This document shows positions 1 to 11,900 of a DNA stretch of 64,000 bases, piece by piece; within the stretch, counting starts at the first letter, position 1; every line of letters starts with the position of its first letter. The position numbers and the translations under genes were made by a program. The stretch covers positions 53,210,914 to 53,274,913 of the forward strand of contig CM053267.1 in NCBI GenBank assembly GCA_028583415.1, given 5' to 3'. The notes under the pieces are model-generated. The model was not told the DNA's origin. It searched no databases and worked only from the letters and a program-made list of their open reading frames with translations. This stretch comes from Protea cynaroides (lineage: Eukaryota > Streptophyta > Magnoliopsida > Proteales > Proteaceae).

Positions 1-204
1 GCTGTGCTAAACCATCACTATTAAAGTCAAAACCCACAATTATATGCACTAAACAGATTAGAGTTAAGACAATAATCCCGAAGGGAAGAAATGAAGTAAA
101 AGAGGATGCACCTCTTTCTTTTCTTAGCCTTTAATAAGGTATGCAAGAGTTGAATGAATCAACTAATTTGGTCCAGAATGTAGCACACCCGGCTGGTGCC
201 TGGA

Positions 205-306
205 GGTTTCTTGGACTAAGCTACTGTGGTCAAACTGCTGACAGTGTTCTATGGGGGTTTCCTGGACTAAGCTACTATGGTCAAACTGCTGACAGTGTTC
301 TATAGG
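205..306. repeat. 51-bp direct tandem duplication
   Basis: Two adjacent copies of about 51 bp (205-255 and 256-306) differ at only a few positions. Both contain the phrase TTGGACTAAGCTACT or its one-base variant, followed by a shared GTCAAACTGCTGACAG stretch. It lies left of the first copia remnant. No coding content is visible in 1-460. Confidence 0.8.
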
Positions 307-784
307 CTCCGTTTGTTTCCATGTAAAGTTTATTGAGAAATAAAATGTTCCTGTAAAATAGGATTTCCCCTGTTTGTTTTAATGTAAAATGTAACAAAAT
401 GCATTGACAATCAGGAAAAGTAGGAAAATTCATGTAAAAACCCTTTGCACGGACAAATTTTACAACGAAACAAATAGCGTATTGAATGGGGGAGAATTGG
501 AAGGCTTAGTTGGTTCTGACTATCCCCAAATATTTCTTAATGAAAATAATATGGGCATGACTAAAATGCTCTTACAACCAATAATAATAAAAGAAACAAG
601 ACTAGACAACCCCCATACTACTCGATTCTAAATTTCTGACATACCCCTTCAAGTTGGGGCATAGATGTCATACATGCCCAACTTGCATACAATGGAAGAA
701 AAAACTTGAAGAGAAAGACCCTTGGTGAAGACATTAGCTAACTAATCAACAGACGCACAAAAGAAATTCACACAATTCCTTTTT

Positions 785-1142
785 CTATCTTCTCTTTGAT
801 AGAGTGTCAATCAATTCCCAGTTTTCCACATGCTTTGTACGATCATACTGCATAGGATTATGAGATATGCTGGTGGCAGACTTGCTGTCAGTGTCAGAGT
901 AAAGCGTCATTGGCAACATAACAGGCACTCCCAAATCAGTAAAAAGCCTCGAGCCACTAAAGCTCACATATACCATATGCCATTGTTCTAAACTTGGCTT
1001 CCGCACTGGAGTGAGCTGTCACAGACTGCTTTTTGCTCCTCCAAGTGACCAATTTACAGCCTACAAAAGTAGCACACCCACTTAATGAAAAGGGTGTAAT
1101 CAGCATTGCTTGGATGGTACCCTGCTGGCAACCTAAAACCAT
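785..1142 (-). pseudogene. Copia RNase H remnant (element 1)
   Basis: The minus-strand translation in two overlapping frames gives a copia RNase H signature: a CATFVG..LVTWRSKKQ stretch, then SSAEAKFRTMA and CEL, then an H..TKHVE motif typical of the domain end. A frameshift near 960-1000 separates the halves, so no active enzyme is encoded. RNase H normally removes the RNA strand during reverse transcription. It sits at the 3' end of the element's pol region, as expected. Confidence 0.8.
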
Positions 1143-1199
1143 AGCTCTGTGAAATCTGCCAAACTAAGCTCGAGGCGATTTTCTCAGACCATTGAAGGC

Positions 1200-1700
1200 T
1201 TTCTTCAGTCTACCCCACTTTCTCAGTAGTGTCAGTCGAGGAGAAGCTAGGGGGAATGTCCATATACACCTCTTCCTCTAGATATCCATGAAGAAATGCA
1301 TTTTTGATGTCCAATTGTTGAAGATCCCATTCTTGATTGACTGCACAAGACAAGACAGTGGTAGTCAATGCCATAGATTTGGGTGAAACCTTTGGCAACC
1401 AGCCTTGCTTTATAATGGTCCACCGAACCTTCAACCTTTTGCTTGACGACAAAGACCCATTTGCAGCCGACCACTGCTTTCCCGCTGCCTTCCCGGGGGG
1501 AAGGGGAACATGCTCCCAAGTTCCATTTTTCTTTAGAGCATCCATTTCTTCCATCATTGCACCCTTCCACCCTTCCACTTAGGTTTTTGCCAAAACTTCC
1601 TGCCAAGATGTAGGAAGAGATAGCATCCAAAGATGAAACAAAGGCACAATAGGAGGGAGTGAGTTGAAGGACACAACATTAGATATAAGATGGTGGGTGC
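1200..1700 (-). pseudogene. Copia reverse transcriptase remnant (element 1)
   Basis: Minus-strand frames show the conserved N-terminal part of copia reverse transcriptase: W..AM.EEMDAL.KNGTWE, then KWVF..K...GSVD.YKARLVAKGF, then the QLDIKNAFLHGYLEEEVYM motif that carries the first catalytic aspartate. These pieces alternate between two frames, which shows at least one frameshift. The YVDD part is not found between here and the RNase H domain, so a segment has been lost. Confidence 0.85.
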
Positions 1701-2149
1701 ATGATTTATGAGGTTTCCTAAGAGAAATATGTAAATCAAGAGATGGATCAGTCACATGATGAGAGGGAAGAGATTTACTAGACGCCTCAGGTAGAATAGG
1801 ATTCGGATCAGGAGATGGCTCTTGACTCGGTAGAGTAATGGTGGCAGCGAACATATTCTTGAACCCCATTAGCACTTGGAACCTCATCAACACCTTGTGG
1901 ATTTCTTGTTCTCTGAGTGGCAACACATCATCTACAAGATCACTAGGAGCATTGTCAGTCGCACCCGCGGGCCGCCACCTCTGATACATCTGTCCCATCT
2001 TTGTCCATGTCCACATAAAAAGTAAAACCAGTGGCTGACCAGCTGTTCCAGCCGGTGGCAATGCCATGTCTTGCTGAATCTCCCCCTGAAGTGGGGGCGT
2101 CGGCATAGGGTAGAAACTAGAAAGCCATTGGCTCGTGTAAGCTCACATC

Positions 2150-3059
2150 CATGGAAACGAATACCTTTCATGTCAGTGGGTGATAGCATTTATACCCTTT
2201 CTTTGTAGCAGAATAGCCAATAAAAATACACCGAAGAGCTTTAGGAGAGAGTTTATCAGGAACCTAATGATCCCACACAACCAAACACCTTCGGAGGAAC
2301 CATAAAAGCAATGGAACCCTTAAGAACATCCATTGGGGTACGAAAAGGGTGAACCCAAGTAAGCATATGATTAATAAGATATGCCACCATGAGAACGGCC
2401 TCACTCCAATACTGTTTAGAAACATTCATCTGAACAAGCTACCTTAAGGAGATGACAATTCTTTCTCTCTGTAATGCCATTTTGTGCAGCGTATCCACAC
2501 AACTCGTTCGATGGAGAATGCCATGAGCAGATAAATATGAGTGGAATGGACCACCCGAATACTGTGTCCCATTGTCACTCCAAACTACCTTAACTCGAGC
2601 CCCATATTGAGTTTGAACCATGTGATTGAAAAGCTGAAAACAAGACAAAACTTCACTTTTTTGATGCATCAAGTAAACCCACGTAGTGTGAGAATAGCAA
2701 TCAATGAACGTCACAAACCATCTATATATAATAATAAAAACAATATGAGTAGGACCCCAAACATCACTATGAATTAAATCAAAATGTGCACCACTTTTAG
2801 TATGAGAAATAGAATAAGTACTTTTGGTATGCTTTGCCATCACACAAGCATCATAGTACAATTTATTGACATGACAATGCTGAAATAAAAAAGGAAAAAC
2901 ACATTCCAGGGTACCCGAAGGTGGATGTTCTAAGCGACGCTGCCACTGATAAATCTCTGACTCTGACAAGGTCTGATGTGCGTGTCCAATAGTACCAGAA
3001 GAAGCTAAATAAGTTACAGTATCATCCAGCAGATACAACCCACCATACACATGATTCAA
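2150..3059 (-). pseudogene. Copia integrase remnant (element 1)
   Basis: The longest minus-strand stretch (3059-2439) runs from a GAG-pre-integrase region (QWQRRLEHPPSGTLE, then a damaged HxC zinc motif) into the integrase core: DLIHSDVWGP with the first catalytic Asp, FVTFIDCYSHTTWVYL, and WSDNGTQY with the second Asp, followed by a GILHRTSCVDT stretch. The C-terminal part (about 2265-2160) reads as LRCIFIGYSATKKGY and then CYHP, typical of copia integrase. Frame breaks separate the parts, so the protein is not functional. Confidence 0.85.
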
Positions 3060-3380
3060 AACTCAATCGTTTCTTTGTCACCAGATCTTGAAAAAACACA
3101 GTGAGTTGGGAAAAATTGACTTGTGAATTCAAATCTCTAGTAAGACTGCTAATAGATAAAAGATTGGTAGAGAAGTTAGGAACATGTAACACAGATGACA
3201 AATCAAGAAATGGAGAGCAGTGGATAACACACTTCCAGCAACAAAGGAGAGGGAATCATTTGCGACTCGAACCTTATCTTTACCACAACATGGAGACTAT
3301 TGAAAGAATGAACTGGAGAGCCAGTCATATATCAGTAGCCCCGGAGTCAATAATACATGGACAGGATGTGACAAGGTTCA

Positions 3381-3550
3381 AAATCTCAAGTCTCGAGGGT
3401 GTCTCAATCCTTTGAGAAACCGAGATTTCCAAGATCTCGATTGAGATCTCAGCGAGACACTGTAAAAAAGTCGCAAAGGCTTAAAAAGTGTCTCGGGGCT
3501 CAAATGGTCACTTTAAGGCCTGATACTCTAGGGAATCACTCTTTTAGCAT
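3381..3550. repeat. Diverged copy of the GGTTTAAAATCTCGG repeat family inside element 1
   Basis: A segment rich in CGAGATCTC-type words interrupts the element between the integrase and gag regions. It starts with CAAGGTTCAAAATCTC, close to the terminal sequence of the insertion at 8355-8696 in the second copia element. The right boundary is unclear. Confidence 0.5.
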
Positions 3551-4067
3551 ACATAATCACATTTAAGCAATAAAAGTGAAAAATAATCACACAGATTGGT
3601 TACTTGGGTCTACACACATGTTTGGTAGTGTCGGTCTGAAAGTTCAGATTTAAACTTAAGGTAACATTGGCTATTCTGCATAATGTTACACTAGTAAAAG
3701 ATCAAAGAAGGCCAAATGAGCCAGTAAAATTATATTTTAGGAGAGGAATAAACATAATAGCACTTAATTAGTTAATTATCATAGTAAAAAAAAAAAAAAC
3801 CCAAAGTAGTCAAGTGGACCATACAATCATAATGACCACCAAAAGATATACCTGTATGATTAAAATTTGAGTCTGAAATAGCAGAAGATAGAAGCAGAAC
3901 CGAATGAAATGGATGCGGTGGGTGTAGCCAATAAACACCGTATATAAGTAATCTCTTCTTAAGAGAAGGAGGCTCCATCACCACCATCACTAGCCGACTC
4001 CCTAGCCTCAGTGTAATTAGCACAAGCTGTAGAGGATCTCCCACGTCCTCTACCACGGCCGCCTGTC

Positions 4068-4135
4068 TACACTGCAGCTTATAGCAATTCTCTCTGGTGT
4101 GGTGCTCCTTTCCACATTAATCACACTTGACAAGG
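4068..4135 (-). pseudogene. Gag zinc-knuckle remnant (element 1)
   Basis: On the minus strand the sequence reads C-D-stop-C-G-K-E-H-H-T-R-E-N-C, a CX2CX4HX4C nucleic-acid-binding knuckle with an internal stop codon. It lies between gag and integrase, the normal position in a copia polyprotein. Confidence 0.75.
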
Positions 4136-4242
4136 TCTGGATTTGAGGCACCAGGGTCACCAACATGACCCTTAGGCTGAGAGGAATGTTGGTTGAGTAC
4201 AGGGTAGATCAATCCTTGAGAAGTGGGTGAAAGCATAACAAG

Positions 4243-4745
4243 TCATCTGCTGTCCTCAAGCTGAACCAAAGGGTAGGATTGTTCTAGAGAAGGGAATGGA
4301 GTTCGGCTCAATGCCTGTGAGCAAATATGGTCAAATGCCATATTCAGACCAGCTAGGAAGGTGTAAACTCTCAACTTATCTCCAGATTTTTTGAAAGAAA
4401 CTGCATCAGTAGGATTGGAACAAGCAAAAAAGTCATAAAATTCATGTTCCTGCCACATACTTCTCATATCAGCATAATATTGTGACAAGGAAAGATCTCG
4501 CTGCTTGGTCTCATGTTCTCTCTTGTGTAACTCATAGGTCTGAGCGTCATTGCCAACCTGAGAATAGGTGGCTTTGGTGGCTGTCCAAATCTGATCAACA
4601 GTATCCATCAACAAGTACCCATGAGCTGTATAAGGTTGCATAGAGTTTAATAAAAAGGACATCACCAAGGAATTTGTAGACACCATTTGTCTTGGGGAGC
4701 ATTAACAGCCGTCAGCTTCACTGTCGTGCCCAAAAGATAGCCAGG
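4243..4745 (-). pseudogene. Copia Gag (UBN2-type) remnant (element 1)
   Basis: The minus-strand ORF of 147 aa contains the UBN2/retrotran_gag core: a long helical region with VGNDAQTYELH, the QRDLSLSQYYADMRSMW stretch, a YTFLAGLN motif, and SLEQSYPLVQLE near the end. It is clearly related to the plus-strand Gag at 7762-8930, since both share VGNDAQ.YEL, QRDLSLSQYY and PFPSLEQSY. The N-terminal part continues out of frame to about 4745. Confidence 0.85.
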
Positions 4746-4760
4746 GATATATTGACTCCT

Positions 4761-5972
4761 TTGGTAGGAATTTTTTTATCCTTGTCGAAACCGAAATATT
4801 TCCTTGAAATGGTTGAGATCTGGTTGAAATTTGGTAACAATTGGAGAAATGAAGGGAATTGAGGGGAACTACTTAGAATTTTGCAATAAAATCTCGGGGT
4901 TGCTTATTTAAGCATAAATACACATGTAAATGGTGAGACTCACAGCACAATTCAATTATTTGTGAAATATAGAAATCCCTTCTTGTGGTTGTACAAATGG
5001 AAAGGCTTTTTGGTTCAAATCCTTCCATTGCGAGGAATTGGTTGGTCGTTAAAAAAAAATAAAAATCCAAAGTGGTAGTTTGTTTCACACCTTATTTTAC
5101 TAGTGTACATAGTAGTTATTTTGTCTTTTCACCTATATAAGTTATTTGTACTAATGTGCATGCATTTTCATAGGCTCCAATTTGGTTAACATTTATCATA
5201 TTATCCTTTCAAACCCAATTCAACCTATCTTTTTTGGGAAAACAGGTTTAAGAAAGTTGCAGGTATTAATATTGAAGCGTCTTTTGAATCTCCCAATATT
5301 TGCAAGTCCTTGAACAAATTTGAAGCATTCTAGCAATTTCAACTCATTTCCCCAATTTCAACTATTTGACTCAAGATTTGGTATTTTATATGAAGTATAT
5401 TATTTTAATCATCAAAGTATTGTACTTTTTGTAAGTCCATTGTGATTTCATTTCATGCTCTTTGGAAAGCAAAATATTTTTTTTCTAAATTTCGACCATT
5501 TCAATTGAAATTTCAAACACAAAAAAATCAATGAATTCAACCCCTAGACTCGATGTAGTCATTACATATTTATTTACATGATTCGACTCCTCAAGCTTTC
5601 TTCGAAAGCAGGTTTTATTTTTCTCCACTCTGGTGGCCTATTGTGTATGGGTCATTCAAATGGAAGCAAATGATAAAGCTGGGATTTCATGAGGTGTAGT
5701 TAAGGGGTCTCATGATCTCATCCCCATTAACTTCTGTTTCTGTTCTAAACTCTTTTTCTTAGCCCTGTCTCATAACCTTTTATTACTTCATCTGGGCTTT
5801 CTTTTCAGTCCTTTCAGGCATATTCTCTTTTACAACAGTTTCAGTAGTTCCCAACTTTTCTCTCTTCTATTGTGTTTTTGTTTGTCTTTTTGTTATATGT
5901 GTGTCACTGACAACTTATTAATTTACTTCAAAACTTACATTTTTAGGGGGACTCGTTGTGGTATTCCTGCAG
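4761..5972. other. Intron or intergenic sequence without a recognised gene
   Basis: AT-rich sequence with a GAAACCGAAAT-type degenerate repeat near 4790-4850 and a SINE-tail-like fragment near 4980-5050 (GGTTCAAATCC box-B-like word). The 3' end (5760-5972) is T-rich and leads into the splice acceptor CCTGCAG of the first recognised exon. No earlier exon of the downstream methyltransferase gene could be found here. Confidence 0.5.
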
Positions 5973-8900
5973 GAGCTTGGGATGCAGTGGTGACTTGTTT
6001 CTTCCTTGATACAGCACACAATATTGTTGAATACATTGAGATTATATCAAGGATACTCAAAGAAGGAGGAGTAAGTTCTCAATAATTTTTTTTTGGGAGA
6101 AATGAATGGCATGATCTTTGGTGTCCTATTTTCTGTCATCCCTCAGTCAGGGCATGTGTTTGGTGCTTGCTTTAGTGAAATGTAGCATTTCATAAAATCT
6201 GTGACTGTTGTTAATTGGTTCTCTTTCGTACTGTGCTTATTTGTCGGGATGGCTAGGTATGGATAAACTTGGGGCCCCTACTTTATCACTTTGCAGATAT
6301 GTATGGACCGCAGGATGTAAGTTTCTATTCCCAAAATCTCTCCATCTGTTTCATTCATTCACTTTTTCACATACACACACAGATTATAATGGTTCCCCCC
6401 TCCCCCCTTTTCTCTCAGGAGATGTCCATAGAACTCAGTTTGGAAGATGTAAAGAGGGTTGCGTTCCATTATGGATTTCAGTTGGAGGTATCTTAAGCTG
6501 ATTTGATTTGATTTGATCAATTATCAGCATATAGCATCTCCAAAGGACAATGTTTATGTACTGATGATTGAACATTTTCAAATTGTTTGTGACAGAAAGA
6601 GAAGACTATAGAAACAACTTATACTGCAAATCTTCGATCAATGATGCAAGTAAGTTCTGAAATAATCTATCGACAAAGTTTTTCTAGACCGGTCTTTTTG
6701 GAGAGATTATCTAAGTGGATCACCTAAATTTGCCACATGGACGAGTGATGTGGTAAGTCTGACCATGTATATCAATGGTCTAAACGGTGTGTCAAATTTC
6801 TTTTGATACCCTTACATGTATGTCCATATATTGGCATGCGTCACCATATTTCTTAGCTGTCCATATATTGGCATACATCCTTTATTTTCAGTACTGTGTT
6901 TTGCCACTTGGCCAACTCCAATTGGGCTGGAACTTAATATATGAGCAAGGGACTCAGGGATCTATCTGTCCACAAAATTAGTACCTCATTTGAAACTGAC
7001 ATGTAGCAGAACCAAGGTCTGCCTGGAGAATCCCAACACATGCCCACCTAGAAATATCACTTCCCTATTGATATGTGCTTACGTATCTTAGGCTTGGATC
7101 AAAGAAAGAGAGAAAATAAGGGGGAAGAGAGAAAAGAGAGGGGAAAAAGGAATCGGTTCTATAGGCGGAACCTACCTCAGGGTTGGCATTATAATATGGG
7201 TATAGGGGTTCTGTTCAGGTTTGATGTATGTGGGGATATGAGTGCTGACTCATTCCTCACCTACCTCACCTACTTTCCTTTCATGTTCATTCCTTCACGT
7301 TTTTTCTTTTCTTTCATGTATATCTTTTTACTTTATAAATGAAGCACGACCTCTATTATTCTAGACAAGTCAATTATTCATCTCAACATGGTATTAGAGC
7401 AGATATCCTCCTTGGGAACCAAGACCTAGTAAGTCCCTTTCTCTCTCGATTTTTCCCTCCTAGCGCTGCCACCTCCTCAGCGTTGCCCTCTCTCTCACGA
7501 CCTCCCAACGTTTCCCTTTGTCTCTCTCTCGGTTCGCCACCACCTGCAGCTCTTGGTAGTAATGCCTTAGCCCACCGAGAGCCCCTTCTAGGGCTGGTTT
7601 CTCAAATCAGACTATGGTGGAGATTTGAAAAACTCTATTTTGTAGAGTTATCTATTTTTGCATGGATTTGCAGAACTGCCTGTTCCTGTGATGATGTGTC
7701 ATGACTCATGAGACTTTTGTTTATGACCGTGATTGATTCTTGACCTCTTTTCTCCATCATCATGTCCAATGTTACTACCGCCTCCTTTATAATCAATGGG
7801 ATGGGTCACAATACCCATTTTCCCTCGTTCCCTGTGAGCTCTGTCCATCTTGATGGGAGCAACTATTTGTTGTGGTCACGATCTTATCATCTGTCCACTG
7901 ATTCTCATGGTTATGTGGGCTACGTCAACGGCGAAACAACACTACCTACAACCGCCTGTGATTTTCAGAAGAAGTGGAGCTTTGCTATTCATTGGTAATG
8001 TCTTTTCTCATAAACTCTATGCAATTACATATTGCTTGGGGTTACCTTCTTTTAGATACTGTAGCCAAAATTTGGACAACAACCAAGGATACCTATTTCC
8101 AAGTTGGGAATGATGCACAGGTCTATGAACTCATGTGGAAGCGTCATGAGACTAGACAACGTGATCTCTCTTTGTCTCAGTACTACTCTGAGTTGCACAA
8201 TATATGGCAGGAGTTGGATTTTTATGATACCTTCCAAGAATCCAAGCTACCTACACTGCTTATGCAACCAAATTTCAAAAGCCAGAAGACAAGTATCGGG
8301 TGTACAATTTTCTGGCCGGCCTGGACATTGCCTATGACCAGATTCACTCTCAGGCAAGGTTTAAAATCTCGGTTCTAGGAGGTGTCTCGGCCTCTTGGAA
8401 AACCGAGATCTTGCCGAGATAGTGTAAAAGCAACTTGGTTTTGCTCCTGCATCAGCATTCGATAACACAAAATATCCCGAGATCTTAGCGAGATCTCGGG
8501 CGAGAAGATGCCGAGAAACTACCGATAACACAAAATATCCCGAAATCTCGCCGAGAAATTGCCGATAACACAAAGATCTCGGCGAGATCTTGGTGAGAAC
8601 TTGCATTGAGACCGAGAACCATTATCGCCATGGTTCTTGTCTCGGTGTTCACCAAGATCTCGGCGCGAGATCTCGGCAAGATTTTAAACCATGCTGTCAG
8701 GTTATTAATCGTGATCCCTTTCCTTCATTGGAGCAGTCCTACTCCTTGGTGTTTTTGAAGGAAAGTCGCCGCATTACCATGTTTTCACCTAGTCTGTCAT
8801 TCTATGGTTCTCAGGATCGTTCATCCCCTTTATCTAGTTCTGGGTCTCAGTCTAGAGGTAGTGGCTCTGCTCGTTCTAATGATCGCTCTTCCTCGAACCG

Positions 8901-11900
8901 CGAGCTTGTACGATACCTATTATGGTGAAGAATGACATACCAAAGAGTTTTGCTAGAAACTCCATGGTCATCTAGCTGCAGGTTCACGCACGGTCGTGGT
9001 CGGGGCCGTGGTTGCTTGGCTTATCATTCTGAGACGTCTGAGTCTGTTCCTATCAATGTTGCTCTTACCAGTGTCGGTTCCATTCTATCCCAGCTCAAGA
9101 GATTCTTCATCAAACTAGTTGTGTCGACACTCTGGCTCAAAATGGTGTTGCTGAGTGCAAAAATCATCATTTACTGGAGGTTACTCAACCGGATGCCGAC
9201 TCGTGTTTTGGATTTTTGTGCTCCTGTTACTACCTTTACGAGGTCACCCGACTTTGCCATCCTTCCACGTGTGTTTTGCATGGAATCATCAGCATCCTGA
9301 CAAGTTGGAGCCTCGTAGGCTCAAGTGTGTTTTTGTTGCCTACTCTGCTACTTAGAAGGGTTATTGGTGCTACCACCCTCCTACCCGGTGTGTATTCGTG
9401 ACTATGAATGTGGTGTTCCATGAGATTGCCTCTTATTTTTCGTCGGCCCCTCTTCCAGGGGGGATTTGGTACTCAATGATGATGAAGATGTGCTAGTCAT
9501 TGCTCTGCTAACTAGGGGAGTGTCTCCTGTGGTTGTACCACTCCAGGGGGAGATACAAAACCCTGTGCAAGTTTATGTTCAGTGCCCTCAATAGCAGTAG
9601 CAGCAACAACACCTAAACAACACCACCACTACATCTCCTCAACCTAGCCTCTCGCCATCTCCTGATCTAGGTTTTGATCCCGGTCCTTCTTTGTCTGGTA
9701 ATCTCGCACCTACTCCTCTAAGTCTTTCTGACCCATCTCTTGATTTACCCATTGCTGTCCAGAAGGGAACGAGAACTTGTACACATCACCCTATTGCTCA
9801 GGTGGTGTCGTATGACTCTTTGTCTTTATCCTATCGAGCTTTTTTGTCTTCTTTGTCTTCTGTTTTTCTTCTTCGAAACTGGCAGGAGGCTCTTACCGAT
9901 CCCAGATGGAAGGCGGCCATGGTTGAAGAAATGTAAGCCTTGAAGAAGAATGACACTTGGGACTTGGTTACTTTTCCTCCCCAGAAACATACAGTGAGTT
10001 GTAAGTGAGTGTTTATAGTAAAGCAGAACATGGATGGTATTGTGAATAGGTACAAGGCCCGGTTAGTGGCTTGTGGCTTACTTAGACTTATGGCATTAAC
10101 TATCGGGAGACTTTTGCACATGTTGCAAAGCTGAATCCTATCAAGTACTTCTCTCCAGTGCTGTTAACCTGGGTTGGGAATTGCAACAACTCGATGTCAA
10201 AATTGCATTTCTCCATGGTGAACTTTAAGAGGAGCTAAACCTTGATGTTCCTCTTGGGTTCTCGACCTTAGCAACATAAGGGAAGGTATGCAAGCTTAAG
10301 TGAGCTCTTTATGGCCTAAAGCCGTCACGTCATGCCTGGTTCGGTGGCTTTCATAGGGAAATGTTGTTGAATGGCTATACTCAAAGACATGCTGATCGTA
10401 CCCTTTTTAACAAGCAATCTTGATGCAGTGCATCCACCTGCTCCAACAGTTCGCCCCTCACGTAGGCCTGATCAGTACTTTTCCAAGAAGTACACGCGTA
10501 AAGGAGGGCAGCCCAAATCCAAGACCAAACCCATGGCCTATCCCAGCTGTTTCTGTTCACGTGAACAATATTTATGGGCCCACAAGAAACCTCCTTTATT
10601 GCTGCTACAAGTTATCCTTCTTGTAGAAGCTATATTAATTGATGAGAAGTGATTTCTAGGCAACTCTTATTGACTAGTCTTTCTTTCCTTAATTCTTTTC
10701 ATGTTCCTAGGGGAATTAATATAGTAGGTTTTAGTTTCCAAGGCAGCATTAATGTTTTTGTTTTTAAAGTCTTGTTTGTAGTTTCCTATGTCTTGTTTTG
10801 GAATTCTAAAGTGTCTTTAATACTTTTTGCTGTATTCAAGATTTTCATATCTATATAATGCAACCATGACTACTTTCAAAGGCATCCAATAAAAATTTTA
10901 CAACACTTTTCTCTCTGAATATTCTACCTGAATATCATTTTGCTTGTGTGATGCAAGTGGGTTTAGGTGAGACTCCTACAACGGGCACTAGTGTGACTCT
11001 AGCTTGCCAAGGTTATCTACTAGTGGGACTCTAGCACCTATCTTTATTCTCTATCAGTCTTCGTTCTTGGTTTGTTTACCTTTAGGTTTGCATCAAATCT
11101 AGTGATAAGATTGCTCTTCTTATTATGTACGTGGATGGCATTGTGGTCACTAGAAGTGATACAAAGTAGATTGCGTGTTTAAAGACTTATCAGGTTCAAG
11201 AGTTTGAGATCAAAAACGTTGGAAGTTCTGATATTTCCTCGCCATTGTGGTTGCTCGCTTTATTATGGGTCTTTTCCTACCCTAAAGGAAATATACATTA
11301 AATCTTCTTTCAGAGGCAGGGGGGTTGTTTGGTTGTAAATCCTCAGATACTTCACTCAAATCTAATGTTTGTCTCTCTAGCAAGGATGGAGATCTTGTTG
11401 ATAAGGGTCAGTATCAGAGGTAAGTTGGCTAATTGATCTACCTCTCTCACATTCGTCCTAACAATTCTTTTGCTCTTAACATCGTCAGCCAATATATGCA
11501 TGACCCTTATATTACCAATTGGGAAGTTGTGCTATGCATCTTACGTTACTTGAAGTTGGCTTCCGACAAGGGTGTGTTTTTCTCCTCTAATGGTTACCTA
11601 CGAGTTGATGCCTTCACTAATGCTGGGGCAGCTCTTTTGAGGATCGTTGTTTTAATACTAAGTATGGTACATTTGTTGACGACAACTTGGTCACTTGGTG
11701 AAGCAAGCAATAAGCTGTTATTGCCCGGTCTAACGCTGAGGCTGAATTCTGGGCTATGTCTCAATGCATTTGTGAGTTAATGTGGCTCCAGCGACTGATG
11801 AGTGTTACCTGTTCCTGTTCCTGTTCCGCAACCCATGATGCTCTATTGTGATAGCAAGTGTGCGATTAGTAGTGCTCACAGTCCTATCTAGCACGATAGC

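Larger units (their letters stand above)
470..4760 (-). mobile_element. Degenerate Ty1/copia LTR retrotransposon (element 1)
   Basis: Read on the minus strand the order is gag (4745-4243), zinc knuckle (about 4135-4068), GAG-pre-integrase and integrase (3059-2150), reverse transcriptase (about 1700-1200) and RNase H (1142-785), which is the copia order. Stops and frameshifts break every domain. At the 3' end a polypurine-like tract (CTTGAAGGGG on the minus strand, about 654-645) abuts a probable LTR edge at 641 whose minus-strand start is TGTCAGAAATTTAG. The outer limits of both LTRs are not resolved, so the start and end are approximate. It lies upstream of the visible methyltransferase exons and may sit in another intron of that gene. 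Confidence 0.85.

Noticed and set aside
1337..1582. 81-aa plus-strand ORF
   Set aside because: Antisense shadow of the minus-strand copia reverse transcriptase.
5870..6085. ORF start at 5870, or an exon starting after the AG at 5946
   Set aside because: The better acceptor CCTGCAG at 5966-5972 gives the family-conserved AWDAVVTCFF start in the right phase; the earlier sequence adds non-conserved residues.
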